In this document: positions 18,912 to 27,747 of the stretch, in pieces
Layout of the letters: each line of letters starts with the position of its first letter
Numbering within the stretch: position 1 is the stretch's first letter
Source of the DNA: Marivirga salinae
GTDB lineage: Bacteria > Bacteroidota > Bacteroidia > Cytophagales > Cyclobacteriaceae
DNA: 64,000 nucleotides
NCBI RefSeq assembly: GCF_030503855.1
Contig: NZ_CP129971.1
Location: forward strand, 1,681,501-1,745,500
Direction: 5' to 3'
Notes under the pieces: generated by a model
Told to the model about the DNA's origin: nothing
Seen by the model: the letters and a program-made list of their open reading frames with translations, nothing else
Databases searched by the model: none
Translations under genes and position numbers: made by a program

Positions 18912-19877
18912 TTAATAAGCGTTGGCTTTTAATTGTAATCCTAGATTTTCTTCCCAGCCTAAGTGTAGATTCATATTTTGAATTGCTTGTCCGGCAGCTC
19001 CTTTCAATAGATTGTCAATGATTGAAGTAATAATCAACTGATCTGATTTCACTTCAAGATGCAATAGACATTTATTGGTATTGACCACTTGTTTCAAATC
19101 AATAGTCGCATCCGAAACATGCACGAAAGCAGAGGTTTTGTAATATTCTAAAAATACCTTTTTTGCATCCTCAAGATTTCCTTCAAATGGAAAATAGACT
19201 GTTGTCACGATCCCTCTTGAGAAATTCCCTCTGTATGGCACAAACAGGATATCTTCCTTGAAATCTGAATCTAATTGAGTGAAGGTCTGCTTGATTTCAT
19301 GCAAATGCTGATGTTCAAAGAGCTTATAGGAAGATACATTCTGATTCCGCCAACTAAAATGGGTGGTGTCCGAAGGAATTACTCCCGCGCCCGTACTACC
19401 AGTGATGCCACTGACATGTATACTTTGGCTTACCCACTTTTTTGCAACTGCAGGAGCTAAGGCCAACTGAATAGCTGTGGCAAAGCAACCTGGATTGGCA
19501 ATCCGCTTCGAAGATTTAATTTTATCTGGGAAAACCTCAGTCAAACCATATACAAAACCTTCTTTTTCATTTCTGAAATCAGTGCTTAAATCAATGACCA
19601 AAACCTCATAGGCTATTTTATTTTCTTTAAGAAATTGCTGTGATCTCCCATGAGGTAATGCCAAGAATATGACTTGAGCACTTTCTTTTAGTGATTGAGT
19701 AAACACTAGATCTGTCTCACCAATCAAATCTGTATGTACCTCGCTAACTTTTTTCCCATTTTGGCTATTGCTCAAAGCAAAATCAATCTCTGCTTTAGGA
19801 TGATGCAATAATAATCTTATCAATTCACCACCTGCATAGCCGGCTGCACCTACAATTCCAATTTTTAGCTTTTCCAT
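18912..19877 (-). CDS. argC: N-acetyl-gamma-glutamyl-phosphate reductase
   Basis: A 321-residue NADPH-dependent semialdehyde dehydrogenase. The N-terminal Rossmann motif is GIVGAAGYAGGELIRLL, the catalytic Cys is in ANPGCFATAIQLAL, followed by GSTGAG and VPYRGNFSRGI. It reduces N-acylglutamyl phosphate to the semialdehyde. One base separates its start from the argG stop; argF' begins 10 bases after its stop. Confidence 0.95.
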   Translation of the reverse strand: MEKLKIGIVGAAGYAGGELIRLLLHHPKAEIDFALSNSQNGKKVSEVHTDLIGETDLVFTQSLKESAQVIFLALPHGRSQQFLKENKIAYEVLVIDLSTDFRNEKEGFVYGLTEVFPDKIKSSKRIANPGCFATAIQLALAPAVAKKWVSQSIHVSGITGSTGAGVIPSDTTHFSWRNQNVSSYKLFEHQHLHEIKQTFTQLDSDFKEDILFVPYRGNFSRGIVTTVYFPFEGNLEDAKKVFLEYYKTSAFVHVSDATIDLKQVVNTNKCLLHLEVKSDQLIITSIIDNLLKGAAGQAIQNMNLHLGWEENLGLQLKANAY

Positions 19878-19878
19878 A

Positions 19879-21063
19879 TTATTTATTTACTTGGTGATAA
19901 ATAGCAGTTTGGTTGCCTATGATTTTGGTAAAGCCTTTCACATCTTCTGCAGACCAGGTAAGGTTCATTTCACCATAACTGCCAAACTTTGCCGACATTA
20001 AATCATGAGGTGATTCGATTCCTTTTAGAATGAAATGCTCAGGCTTTAATTTCACATTAACTTTACCGCTCACTTTTTGCTGACTATCCAAAAGCATGGC
20101 TTCAATATTTCGCATTACGGGATCCAAATAATGTCCTTCATGCAAATGATTTCCATAAAACTCAGACAATTGATTTTTCCAGAAAATTTGCCATTTGGTA
20201 AGCGTATGTTTTTCCAACAGATGATGCGCTTTGATGATGATTAAGGGAGCAGCTGCTTCAAAACCCACTCTTCCTTTTATGCCAATAATAGTATCACCCA
20301 CATGAATATCTCTACCGATTCCTAAAGGCGAAGCGATTTTATCTAAAGCCTGAATAGCTTCCGTAGGATGAGAAAACACTTTTTCATTGATTCCAATAAG
20401 CTCACCTTTTTTAAAAGACAGAGAAATTTCTTCCTCATCTTTTTTTGTGATAGGGGTAGGAAAAGCTTCATCAGGTAAATATTGATCTGAAGTTAGAGTC
20501 TCTGCACCACCAACAGAAGTTCCCCATATCCCTTTATTGATGGAATATTTAGATTTTTCAAAATCCATCTCAACACCTTGTGCTTTCAAGAAATCAATTT
20601 CCTGTTCTCGGCTTAGTTTCAAATCTCGGATAGGCGTGATAATTTCAATATCGGGTAGTATGGTTTGAAAAACCATATCAAATCTCACTTGGTCATTGCC
20701 AGCTCCTGTACTTCCATGGGCCAATGCATCAGCCTCGATTTCTTTGGCATATTGAGCCAAAGCTTGTGCTTGCACTATTCTTTCGGTGCTAACCGATAAT
20801 GGATAAGTCTGATTTTTGAGAATATTTCCAAATACCAAAAATCTGATGACATTCTGATAGAAAGTTTCCAGGCAATCGATGACAGTGAAGGAAGCAATGC
20901 CCAGTTTTTTGGCTTTTACATCAATTGCTTTCAACTCTTCAGAAGAAAAACCGCCTGTATTCACTAAAACGGCATGTACTTCATAGCCTAATTCTTTCGA
21001 TAAGTATAAGCCGCAGAAGGTGGTATCCAATCCTCCGCTATAGGCTAAAACAACTTTTTTCAT
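19879..21063 (-). CDS. argG: Argininosuccinate synthase
   Basis: A 394-residue enzyme joining citrulline and aspartate with ATP. The ATP-binding loop is VVLAYSGGLDTTF at the N-terminus; AHGSTGAGNDQVRFD and KYSINKGIWGTSVGG are further ligand-binding segments. First of the tightly packed arg genes; 126 bases separate it from the upstream GNAT gene, so a second promoter there is possible but not evident. Confidence 0.95.
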   Translation of the reverse strand: MKKVVLAYSGGLDTTFCGLYLSKELGYEVHAVLVNTGGFSSEELKAIDVKAKKLGIASFTVIDCLETFYQNVIRFLVFGNILKNQTYPLSVSTERIVQAQALAQYAKEIEADALAHGSTGAGNDQVRFDMVFQTILPDIEIITPIRDLKLSREQEIDFLKAQGVEMDFEKSKYSINKGIWGTSVGGAETLTSDQYLPDEAFPTPITKKDEEEISLSFKKGELIGINEKVFSHPTEAIQALDKIASPLGIGRDIHVGDTIIGIKGRVGFEAAAPLIIIKAHHLLEKHTLTKWQIFWKNQLSEFYGNHLHEGHYLDPVMRNIEAMLLDSQQKVSGKVNVKLKPEHFILKGIESPHDLMSAKFGSYGEMNLTWSAEDVKGFTKIIGNQTAIYHQVNK

Positions 21064-21189
21064 TTCTTTATATTTTTAATTTTTTGAGACTTTTAGAATC
21101 TGATAATTAATTTCACAATTATTTATTATATGACACAGAATATCAGATAGATGCATACTCTTCTCGTGTAATTGCCTAATAGGCTCTAT

Positions 21190-21861
21190 TTAAAATAGAT
21201 TCACCAGATGAGCTGAATGCTTTTTGAGTTTAAGCATCACATGCTTTTTGATCCTCGTCCAGCGTTCAAATAACTTGATGTTTTTGGCGAAATTCTTCCT
21301 GAGCGCTTTGACTTTGCTTTCTGGCTTAGGTGTATAAAGCATGGCAGTGCAAATACAATTCTGCTTGTTTTTGGATTGTAGTATATCGTAATTCACGCAG
21401 CTTTGACAGCCTTTCCAGAACTCCTCATCTTTTGTCAAGTCTGAGTAGCTCACGGGAATATATCCTAAGGCAGAGTTAATTTTCATGACAGCACCGCCTG
21501 TTGTTAAGCCAAAGATTTTCGCATTGGGATATTTCTTTCTGCTCAACTGAAATATTTCAGATTTAATGGCTTTTGCTAAACCTGTCATTCTGAACTCTGG
21601 AGCAACGATTAAGCCTGAATTGACAACATATTTCTCATGATCCCAGGATTCTATATAACAGAATCCTGCCCATATCATATCTTTGGTTAAAGCAATTACC
21701 GCTTTACCTTCCAGCATCTTTTTTTCGATATATTCAACTGATCTGCGGGCAATGCCAGTACCTCTTTTGGCGGCTGATGCTGCCATTTCCTCTATAATAG
21801 TTGAGGCATAAATTTGATCTGCTTCTTTAGCAATTCGTATGATAAACTTGGATTTTTCCAT
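21190..21861 (-). CDS. GNAT acetyltransferase leading the arg operon, candidate N-acetylglutamate synthase
   Basis: A 223-residue GNAT-fold protein: motif A around residues 80-100 (NSGLIVAPEFRMTGLAKAI, acetyl-CoA loop) and LTTGGAVMKINSALGYIPV. It also has four cysteines, Cys152, Cys155, Cys169 and Cys171 (CQSC and CIC), that could bind a metal ion, and a basic C-terminal tail. In many Bacteroidota a GNAT gene precedes argG, and no argA, argJ or argD is in this cluster, so acetylation of glutamate is the simplest role. That is inference from context. A leader peptide and attenuator lie upstream. Confidence 0.7.
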   Translation of the reverse strand: MEKSKFIIRIAKEADQIYASTIIEEMAASAAKRGTGIARRSVEYIEKKMLEGKAVIALTKDMIWAGFCYIESWDHEKYVVNSGLIVAPEFRMTGLAKAIKSEIFQLSRKKYPNAKIFGLTTGGAVMKINSALGYIPVSYSDLTKDEEFWKGCQSCVNYDILQSKNKQNCICTAMLYTPKPESKVKALRKNFAKNIKLFERWTRIKKHVMLKLKKHSAHLVNLF

Positions 21862-21970
21862 TGAATGAAAAATTGAAAATGAACGTGAAAAGTGGTTTGA
21901 AAACCAGCTAGGTCACTTACAATGAAATAATAGAATATAATTGGGGTATTGGATTCCCGCGTAGGGTATC

Positions 21971-22051
21971 CTAGAATAAAAAAGGGCTATGCCCTAAAGA
22001 AAAACCTGCGAGTCTGGCGACTACGCAATACAGCCACAGCATCAATAGCAT
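21971..22051 (-). CDS. Putative leader peptide of the arginine operon (26 codons)
   Basis: On the minus strand an ATG at 22051 opens 26 codons ending with TAG at 21973-21971. The peptide starts MLLMLWLYCVVARLAG, very hydrophobic, with one Arg codon (AGA, codon 13) in the middle. Its last codons run through a terminator-like hairpin. It starts about 50 bases downstream of a plausible promoter and lies between that promoter and the GNAT-argG operon. Position and overlap with the hairpin are those of a transcription-attenuation leader. Too short to judge by coding statistics; conservation in relatives would decide. Confidence 0.5.
   Translation of the reverse strand: MLLMLWLYCVVARLAGFSLGHSPFLF
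21978..21995 (-). terminator. Attenuator-like hairpin inside the leader peptide gene
   Basis: On the minus strand AGGGC-ATA-GCCCT is followed at once by a run of T. The stem is short (5 pairs) but GC-rich. A preceding hairpin, GCG(T)AGTC / GACTCGC (22026-22008), and an alternative long-range pairing GCGTAG (22026-22021) with CTACGC (21963-21958) could compete, as expected of an attenuator. Confidence 0.55.
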
Positions 22052-22109
22052 AAACTGCTGATGAAGTAAAATCTTGCGCTATGGTATTATTCTTTTTCAA
22101 ATTGAATTA

Positions 22110-22140
22110 CAAAGGTTTGTAATAATTATTGATAATACAA
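22110..22140 (-). promoter_or_regulatory. Putative promoter of the leader-arg operon
   Basis: On the minus strand TTG (22140-22138) is followed, after 20 bases, by AACCTTTG (22117-22110), one mismatch from the Bacteroidota -7 element TAnnTTTG. Spacing is right for the primary sigma factor of this phylum. Transcription would start near 22100, about 50 bases before the leader ATG. Confidence 0.45.
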
Positions 22141-22171
22141 TGGTGAATCTTGGAAAATTTTAAAAAGTCAG

Positions 22172-22198
22172 TTTTATTCATAGTTTTTATGAATAAAA
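22172..22198. promoter_or_regulatory. Perfect 11-base inverted repeat between arg operon and purC
   Basis: TTTTATTCATA (22172-22182) and TATGAATAAAA (22188-22198) are perfect reverse complements around a 5-base spacer. It lies upstream of both divergent transcription units (arg leftward, purC rightward). The half-site resembles, but is oriented opposite to, classical ARG-box halves, so I call it only a candidate operator or mRNA hairpin before purC. Confidence 0.45.
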
Positions 22199-22286
22199 TC
22201 AACTCTTTCCTCTTTATCTAAGTGGGTCAATTTACTTTTTGCTAGCAGTGTTTTTTATCTGCCAACACTTAGCTATTTTTGTGCTA

Positions 22287-23222
22287 ATGGAAGCAATTAG
22301 AGAAACCAATTTTCAGCTGCCTAATCAGCAAAATTTTTATAGAGGTAAAGTTCGAGATGTTTATACCACACCCGATCAATTAATCATGGTGGCAACCGAC
22401 CGCCTTTCTGCTTTTGATGTAGTGATGCCACGCGCAATACCTTTCAAAGGTCAGGTCTTAAATCAAATAGCTGCAAAAGCTTTAAAAGCCACAGAGGATA
22501 TCGTTCCAAATTGGCTGCTATCAAATCCTGACCCTAACGTAAGTGTAGGTTTCAATTGCGAAACTTATCCTGTGGAAATGGTGATTAGAGGCTATTTGGC
22601 TGGTCATGCTTGGCGGGAATATAGAGATGGAAAACGTAGTATTTGTGGAGTTTCCATGCCTGAAGGCTTGAAGGAAAATGATAAATTACCTCAGCCTATC
22701 ATTACACCTACTACCAAAGCACATGAAGGACATGATGAGGATATTTCCAGAGAAGAAATTTTAAAACAAGGCTTAGTTTCCAAAGAAGAATACGAAAAAT
22801 TGGAATCTTACACCCAGCAATTATTTCAAAGAGGAACTGAAATTGCCGCTAAAAATGGATTGATTTTAGTAGATACAAAATATGAATTTGGAAAAGTAGG
22901 TGATAAAATCTATTTGATAGATGAAATCCATACGCCTGATTCTTCTCGCTATTTTTATGCAGATGTTTATGAAGAGAATCAAGCTAAAGGATTGAAACAA
23001 AAGCAATTATCAAAAGAGTTTGTAAGAGAGTGGTTGATTGAAAATGGTTTTCAAGGGAAAGACGGACAGCAGATTCCTGAAATGACGGATGATAAGGTGA
23101 AGGAAATCTCTAATCGCTATATAGAGTTGTTTGAAAAAGTTACGGGGGAAAAATTCCAACCCAGAGATTACAAAGACGTATTAAAAACGATTGAACAAAA
23201 TATCCTAAAAAGTATTAAATAA
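22287..23222 (+). CDS. purC: SAICAR synthase (phosphoribosylaminoimidazole-succinocarboxamide synthase)
   Basis: A 311-residue enzyme of purine synthesis that couples CAIR with aspartate using ATP. I chose the ATG at 22287 ([12 protein letters not shown]); the frame is open upstream to a TTG at 22239 but that adds an unlikely hydrophobic extension. Motifs: [52 protein letters not shown]. Length fits the longer SAICAR synthase subgroup found in Bacteroidota. The STAS gene follows after 48 bases. Confidence 0.94.
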   Translation: MEAIRETNFQLPNQQNFYRGKVRDVYTTPDQLIMVATDRLSAFDVVMPRAIPFKGQVLNQIAAKALKATEDIVPNWLLSNPDPNVSVGFNCETYPVEMVIRGYLAGHAWREYRDGKRSICGVSMPEGLKENDKLPQPIITPTTKAHEGHDEDISREEILKQGLVSKEEYEKLESYTQQLFQRGTEIAAKNGLILVDTKYEFGKVGDKIYLIDEIHTPDSSRYFYADVYEENQAKGLKQKQLSKEFVREWLIENGFQGKDGQQIPEMTDDKVKEISNRYIELFEKVTGEKFQPRDYKDVLKTIEQNILKSIK

Positions 23223-23270
23223 GGAGTTACATTTACTAAAATAGTTTTCCAAAGATATAAATAGTTAAAA

Positions 23271-23654
23271 ATGAAATATTCAATTGATAAAGAAGAAAAG
23301 TATTCATTAATAAAGATAAAGGAAGAAAAATTTGATTCTTCAGTAGCGTCAGGTTTTAAATCGGACTTAGTGACCATGCAGGCAGAAGGAGTGCAGAACA
23401 TGGTGATTGACATGTCGGAAGTAAAATATGTGGACTCGTCAGGCTTGAGCGCTTTATTAGTTGGAAACAGAGTGATAGGAGAAAATGGTGGAGCATTCAT
23501 CATTGCAGCGCCTACGGAGCATACTGAAAAACTAATCAAAATCTCGCAGTTAGATAAGGTATTTGATATTTTACCTACCGTGCACGAAGCAGTGGAATCT
23601 GTATTCATGCATGAATTGGAAAAAGGTTTAGGAGAAGAAGGCGATAGCGAGTAA
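23271..23654 (+). CDS. STAS-domain protein (anti-sigma-factor antagonist-like)
   Basis: A 127-residue single STAS domain with the motif IDMSEVKYVDSSGLSALLVG; the Ser in DSSG is the usual phosphorylation site in SpoIIAA-type anti-anti-sigma factors. No anti-sigma kinase is next to it in this window. RNase Z starts 6 bases after its stop, so the two are likely co-transcribed, an arrangement common in Bacteroidota. Confidence 0.85.
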   Translation: MKYSIDKEEKYSLIKIKEEKFDSSVASGFKSDLVTMQAEGVQNMVIDMSEVKYVDSSGLSALLVGNRVIGENGGAFIIAAPTEHTEKLIKISQLDKVFDILPTVHEAVESVFMHELEKGLGEEGDSE

Positions 23655-23660
23655 AATTCC

Positions 23661-24575
23661 TTGTCTTTTGAAGTTCACATATTAGGCTCTAATTCCGCAG
23701 CTCCAGCTCATGGAAGACATCATACTTCCCAGGTTTTGCGAATACAGGATATGCAAATCATGATTGATTGTGGGGAAGCCACTCAATTACAAATGAAAAA
23801 ATATGGCTTAAGAAAAAATCGCTTAAGCCATATTTTTATTAGTCATTTGCATGGTGATCATTTTTTGGGATTGATGGGGTTATTATCTACCATGCACCTT
23901 AATGGTAGAAAAACAGATTTGTATCTTTACGGGCCGGTTGGATTGTCTGAGATTATACAGCTTCATTTAAAATATGCTAATACCCGTCTGAGTTATCGGA
24001 TTCACTTTCGAGAATTAAAGGGAGATCAATCTGAATTGATATTGGATCACCCGAAAATTACAGTGCAAACTATTCCGCTAAATCATAGAATTCCCTGCAC
24101 TGGATTTTTGATTAAAGAAAAACCCAAGCCAAAGCGATTGAGAAAGGAAAAAGTTTCAGAATTGGGTGTTCGTGATATCAATATTCTGAAAAAAGGAGAG
24201 GATGTATTGGATGAATCGGGAAATCTGAAATTTAAAAATTCGGATTATACTTTACCGGCTAAGCGCTCCAGAAGCTATGCTTATTGCTCGGACACAAAAT
24301 ACAATGAAGAGATTATTCCTATAGTGGAGGATGTAGATTTGCTTTATCATGAGGGCACATTTTTACACGATAATTTAGAAAGAGCAGAAGCTACTTTCCA
24401 TACTACAGCTAAGCAAGCAGGAATTTTTGCAAAAAAGTCTAATGTTGGCCAATTGTTGATTGGTCATTTTTCCAATCGCTATAAAGAATTAGATCCTTTA
24501 TTGGAAGAAGCTCAGAAGGAATTTTCCAATACCGCTTTGGCAGAGGAGGGTAAAGTTTTTACTATAGAAGAATAG
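23661..24575 (+). CDS. rnz: Ribonuclease Z
   Basis: A 304-residue metallo-beta-lactamase-fold nuclease that trims tRNA 3' trailers. The start is TTG: it gives MSFEVHILGSNSAAP, the normal RNase Z beginning, and no suitable ATG exists. Metal ligands: SHLHGDHFLG (His-x-His-x-Asp-His), the Asp in YCSDTKY, and GHFSNRY near the C-terminus; LYHEGTF is the family LxHEATF-type motif. Sits between the STAS gene and the transporter, one base before the latter. Confidence 0.95.
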   Translation: MSFEVHILGSNSAAPAHGRHHTSQVLRIQDMQIMIDCGEATQLQMKKYGLRKNRLSHIFISHLHGDHFLGLMGLLSTMHLNGRKTDLYLYGPVGLSEIIQLHLKYANTRLSYRIHFRELKGDQSELILDHPKITVQTIPLNHRIPCTGFLIKEKPKPKRLRKEKVSELGVRDINILKKGEDVLDESGNLKFKNSDYTLPAKRSRSYAYCSDTKYNEEIIPIVEDVDLLYHEGTFLHDNLERAEATFHTTAKQAGIFAKKSNVGQLLIGHFSNRYKELDPLLEEAQKEFSNTALAEEGKVFTIEE

Positions 24576-24576
24576 G

Positions 24577-25380
24577 ATGGATGCAGTTAAGCCAAATGGG
24601 TCGCTAAATAGAAAAAAGAGAAACCTTTTCATTGTATTAAGCGGAATTTTCCTGACCAATGCTTTATTAGCAGAGATTTTAGGGGTAAAGATTTTTTCAG
24701 CTGAATCTACTTTGGGTTTTCAACCTGCGCAAATCAAACTTTTTGGTGATTTTATCTTGGATTTCAATCTGACAGCTGGGGTGATTATCTGGCCCATTGT
24801 TTTCATCACCACAGATATTATCAATGAATATTTTGGTAAAAAGGGAGTCCGAAGAATCAGTTTTTTGACGGCAATCTTTATTCTCTATTCCTTTTTTGTG
24901 ATTTATGGCGTTACAAAACTAGCTCCAGCAGAGTTTTGGCTGGATGTCAACTCACCTGATCCGCAAGGAAATGATTTTGATATCAATTATGCCTATGCTG
25001 TCATTTTTAGACAAGGACTGGGTATAATCTTAGGCTCATTAACCGCATTTTTAATTGGACAGTTTTTGGATGTTTTGGTTTTTCAACATTTGAGAAAATA
25101 CACAGGAAGTGATAAAATATGGCTTAGGGCTACAGGTTCCACTTTAGTTAGTCAATTGGTAGATAGCTTTGTAGTGCTTTGGATTGCCTTTTTTGTTTTT
25201 GGAAACTGGAGTATGGAACAGGTACTTTCAGTAGGAGTCATTAATTACATTTACAAAGGGGCTATAGCCATATTACTCACACCATTATTATATGTAGCCC
25301 ATTTCTTAATAGATCGCTATTTAGGTAAAGAAAATGCAGAAAAAGTAACACAGGAAGCTGCAGGGGAGGAGTTTTTCTGA
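24577..25380 (+). CDS. Queuosine precursor transporter (VUT/YhhQ family)
   Basis: A 267-residue integral membrane protein of PF02592. It has six or so hydrophobic segments, with the signature LLAEILGVKIF near the N-terminus, WPIVFITTDIINEYFGKKGVR in the first cytoplasmic loop, and DSFVVLWIAFFVFG later. Family members such as YhhQ take up queuosine precursors (preQ0/preQ1). Gene start is one base after the rnz stop; both genes concern tRNA maturation or modification. Confidence 0.88.
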   Translation: MDAVKPNGSLNRKKRNLFIVLSGIFLTNALLAEILGVKIFSAESTLGFQPAQIKLFGDFILDFNLTAGVIIWPIVFITTDIINEYFGKKGVRRISFLTAIFILYSFFVIYGVTKLAPAEFWLDVNSPDPQGNDFDINYAYAVIFRQGLGIILGSLTAFLIGQFLDVLVFQHLRKYTGSDKIWLRATGSTLVSQLVDSFVVLWIAFFVFGNWSMEQVLSVGVINYIYKGAIAILLTPLLYVAHFLIDRYLGKENAEKVTQEAAGEEFF

Positions 25381-25513
25381 TTTCTAGCTATTTAAATTTC
25401 AATTTTTATTTTTTTGATTCTGGAGAATTATGGCAAATGTTGCCTCTAAGAAATAAATTGTCTGGCATAATTCTATTTCATTATATTTAGGCTGAAGACA
25501 CTAAATATAAAAT

Positions 25514-26203
25514 ATGAAATATCTTTTAATCATAATATTTTTGATTTCGAATCAACAAAAGTCACAAGACTTAGTGAAGGGACTTATATTGGCTGGTGAA
25601 AATTTTGATGTATGTTGTATTTATATACCTAATTCTGGATTAAGAATTTATGATGAACCAAATGGGGTTTCAATTGGTAAATTGACTCTGGGTTCTTCAG
25701 ATAACAATACTGAAGCTTATCAATCTTATATTCAAATAGGAAGTCAAAGAAGTGATTTTGATTATTCTAACCTTCACATGGTGGGATATGAGATAATGGC
25801 GATAGTTTATACTGATATAATTGATGATTTTGTGGGAATTAAAAATGGGTATTGGCTAAGTATAACTGAATTGAAATCCAAAGGACTGGTTTTGACTACT
25901 TGGATGGAGTATCTTATAAATAAGGATGGTGTTTTAGGTTGGTATGCCAATGAACCAGGGTTGAATTTAAGGACTGAACCTAATACGGGTTCAGAAATAT
26001 TAGCAACACTTAAAGGCACTCTTTGGGAGATTACTCCAATAAATGAAACCAGAGGGCTTTGGTGTAAAGTAAAAGTTAAAGAATATAGAGAGCACCCATG
26101 CATGGGTGAAGGGGATCTAATAGTTAGGACAATTACTGGATGGATCAAGCTTCTGTCCGATGAACAAACCCCAAATGTATGGAATTATTCTAAGGGCTGT
26201 TAG
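25514..26203 (+). CDS. Hypothetical secreted protein with bacterial SH3-like domain
   Basis: A 229-residue protein with a short hydrophobic N-terminus (MKYLLIIIFLISN), probably an export signal. Residues about 155-215 look like an SH3b domain (EPGLNLRTEPNTGSEIL, TGWIKLL); an earlier segment (NSGLRIYDEPNGVSIGKL) resembles a degenerate copy. SH3b domains usually bind peptidoglycan or other cell-surface ligands. No functional partner is adjacent. Confidence 0.6.
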   Translation: MKYLLIIIFLISNQQKSQDLVKGLILAGENFDVCCIYIPNSGLRIYDEPNGVSIGKLTLGSSDNNTEAYQSYIQIGSQRSDFDYSNLHMVGYEIMAIVYTDIIDDFVGIKNGYWLSITELKSKGLVLTTWMEYLINKDGVLGWYANEPGLNLRTEPNTGSEILATLKGTLWEITPINETRGLWCKVKVKEYREHPCMGEGDLIVRTITGWIKLLSDEQTPNVWNYSKGC

Positions 26204-26288
26204 AATCAAATGAAGAAGATTTCATGTTCTTTTAGCATAGAGTTTTGTTCTGCTAATGTCAATTTTATTATATTTATGTAAAAACATC

Positions 26289-27659
26289 ATGAAAGTTTTT
26301 ACTTCCTTATTCTATTCAATTCTTATAATAACCAGTCTCACTTTCTGCACAACTAAGGAGAAAACCTCAGTTGATTTACTTTTACTCAACACCACAATAG
26401 TTGATGTTCAAAATAACAGCCTCCATGAAAACCAATTCATAGCCATTAAAGGAGATACTATTTTCTCAACAGGTTCTATGGAAGAAATGCCAGCTTATGA
26501 TTCAAAAGAGTCACTGGATTTGCAAGGAAAATATGCAATGCCAGGCCTTTGGGATAATCACGTGCATTTCAGAGGAGGAACTGATTTAATAGCTGAAAAT
26601 CAAGATCTTTTAAGCTTATTTCCTCAATTTGGAGTGACCACAGTTCGTGATGCTGGTGGAGATTTAACTCCAGCTGTAATGGGTTGGAGTCAAAAAATCA
26701 ATCAAAAAGAATTGCTAGGGCCACAAATTTTCACTTCAGGACCTAAGTTGGATGGACCAAAATCAGCTTGGGAGGGCTCCATTAAAATAGAAAACCAGAA
26801 AGATATTGAAATGGCTTTGGATTCATTACAATCCATCAATGTGGATTATGTGAAAATTTATGATGGAAGTCTCAGTGCAGAAAATTTCTATTCTATCATT
26901 GAAGCAACAGAAAAAAGAGGAATGAAAGTAACAGGGCATATGCCGATGTCTGCCGATTTCCAAAAGGCAATTTCCCTAGGCATGGATGGAAGCGAGCATA
27001 TGTATTACATTATGAAAGGGTGCTCTCCCAAGGCAGATAGCTTGACTGAGTTAGGTTTGGGCTATGCCATGATGGAAATCATTACCGATACTTATTGCGA
27101 GGAAATGGCTAATGAATTATTTACAGAACTGGCTCAAAAAGAGGTTTATATTACCCCAACCTTATATATCGGAAAAGTACTTTCACAATTAGCGGATGAA
27201 GATCATAGTTCGGATTCTTTAATAGATAGGATAGGAGTGGGTATACAGAAGACCTATAAGGGAAGAATAGAATCTGCAAAGCGGGCCAAAGTTTCCGGAA
27301 GCCAAATGCGAGAAAAAGTCTCGAATTTAGCCAAGCAAATGATTAGACCAATGTTTGATGCCGGAGTTCCAATATTAGCCGGTTCTGATTGTGGCCCTTT
27401 TAATTCCTTTGTCTATCCTGGGGAAGCATTATGGGGTGAATTGTTTAGCTTAACAGAAGCAGGTTTAAGTCCTGCCGAAGCACTGAAAACCTCCATGATT
27501 TATGGGCCTGCTTTTTTTGGTTTGGAAGATCATTATGGAAGTCTTGGAAAAGGTAAAGTGGCTGATGTTATCGTCTTAAAGAAAAATCCATTGGAAAATA
27601 TTCAGCATTTGAGAAGCTTGGAAATTGTGATTCTTAAAGGAAACTTGACTGATTTGTAA
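26289..27659 (+). CDS. Amidohydrolase-family lipoprotein
   Basis: The ATG at 26289 gives a lipoprotein signal (SILIITSLTFC); an in-frame ATG at 26256 would add 11 residues. The body is an amidohydrolase/imidazolonepropionase-like metal hydrolase: MPGLWDNHVHFRGG (metal His-x-His), TTVRDAGGD, VTGHMPMS, AGSDCGPFNSF (metal Asp) and a C-terminal GSLGKGKVADVIVL. Exported relatives are often cyclic-dipeptide or prolidase-type hydrolases; substrate unknown. Confidence 0.85.
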   Translation: MKVFTSLFYSILIITSLTFCTTKEKTSVDLLLLNTTIVDVQNNSLHENQFIAIKGDTIFSTGSMEEMPAYDSKESLDLQGKYAMPGLWDNHVHFRGGTDLIAENQDLLSLFPQFGVTTVRDAGGDLTPAVMGWSQKINQKELLGPQIFTSGPKLDGPKSAWEGSIKIENQKDIEMALDSLQSINVDYVKIYDGSLSAENFYSIIEATEKRGMKVTGHMPMSADFQKAISLGMDGSEHMYYIMKGCSPKADSLTELGLGYAMMEIITDTYCEEMANELFTELAQKEVYITPTLYIGKVLSQLADEDHSSDSLIDRIGVGIQKTYKGRIESAKRAKVSGSQMREKVSNLAKQMIRPMFDAGVPILAGSDCGPFNSFVYPGEALWGELFSLTEAGLSPAEALKTSMIYGPAFFGLEDHYGSLGKGKVADVIVLKKNPLENIQHLRSLEIVILKGNLTDL

Positions 27660-27691
27660 TCTCATTTTTTTCTTTCATAATCCTCAGACAT

Positions 27692-27727
27692 AAAAAAACG
27701 CATGAAGCAAAGCTCCATGCGTTTAAA
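27692..27727. terminator. Bidirectional terminator
   Basis: AAACGCATG (27696-27704) pairs with CATGCGTTT (27716-27724) between converging genes. On the minus strand the stem is followed by seven Ts, a strong terminator for the subtilase gene; it also serves the amidohydrolase gene on the plus strand. Confidence 0.88.
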
Positions 27728-27747
27728 TAATTTAATTATTGTTTTCT

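Noticed and set aside
26256..26288. Upstream ATG at 26256 for the amidohydrolase
   Set aside because: It would put 11 polar/hydrophobic residues before a good lipoprotein signal; the ATG at 26289 is better placed.
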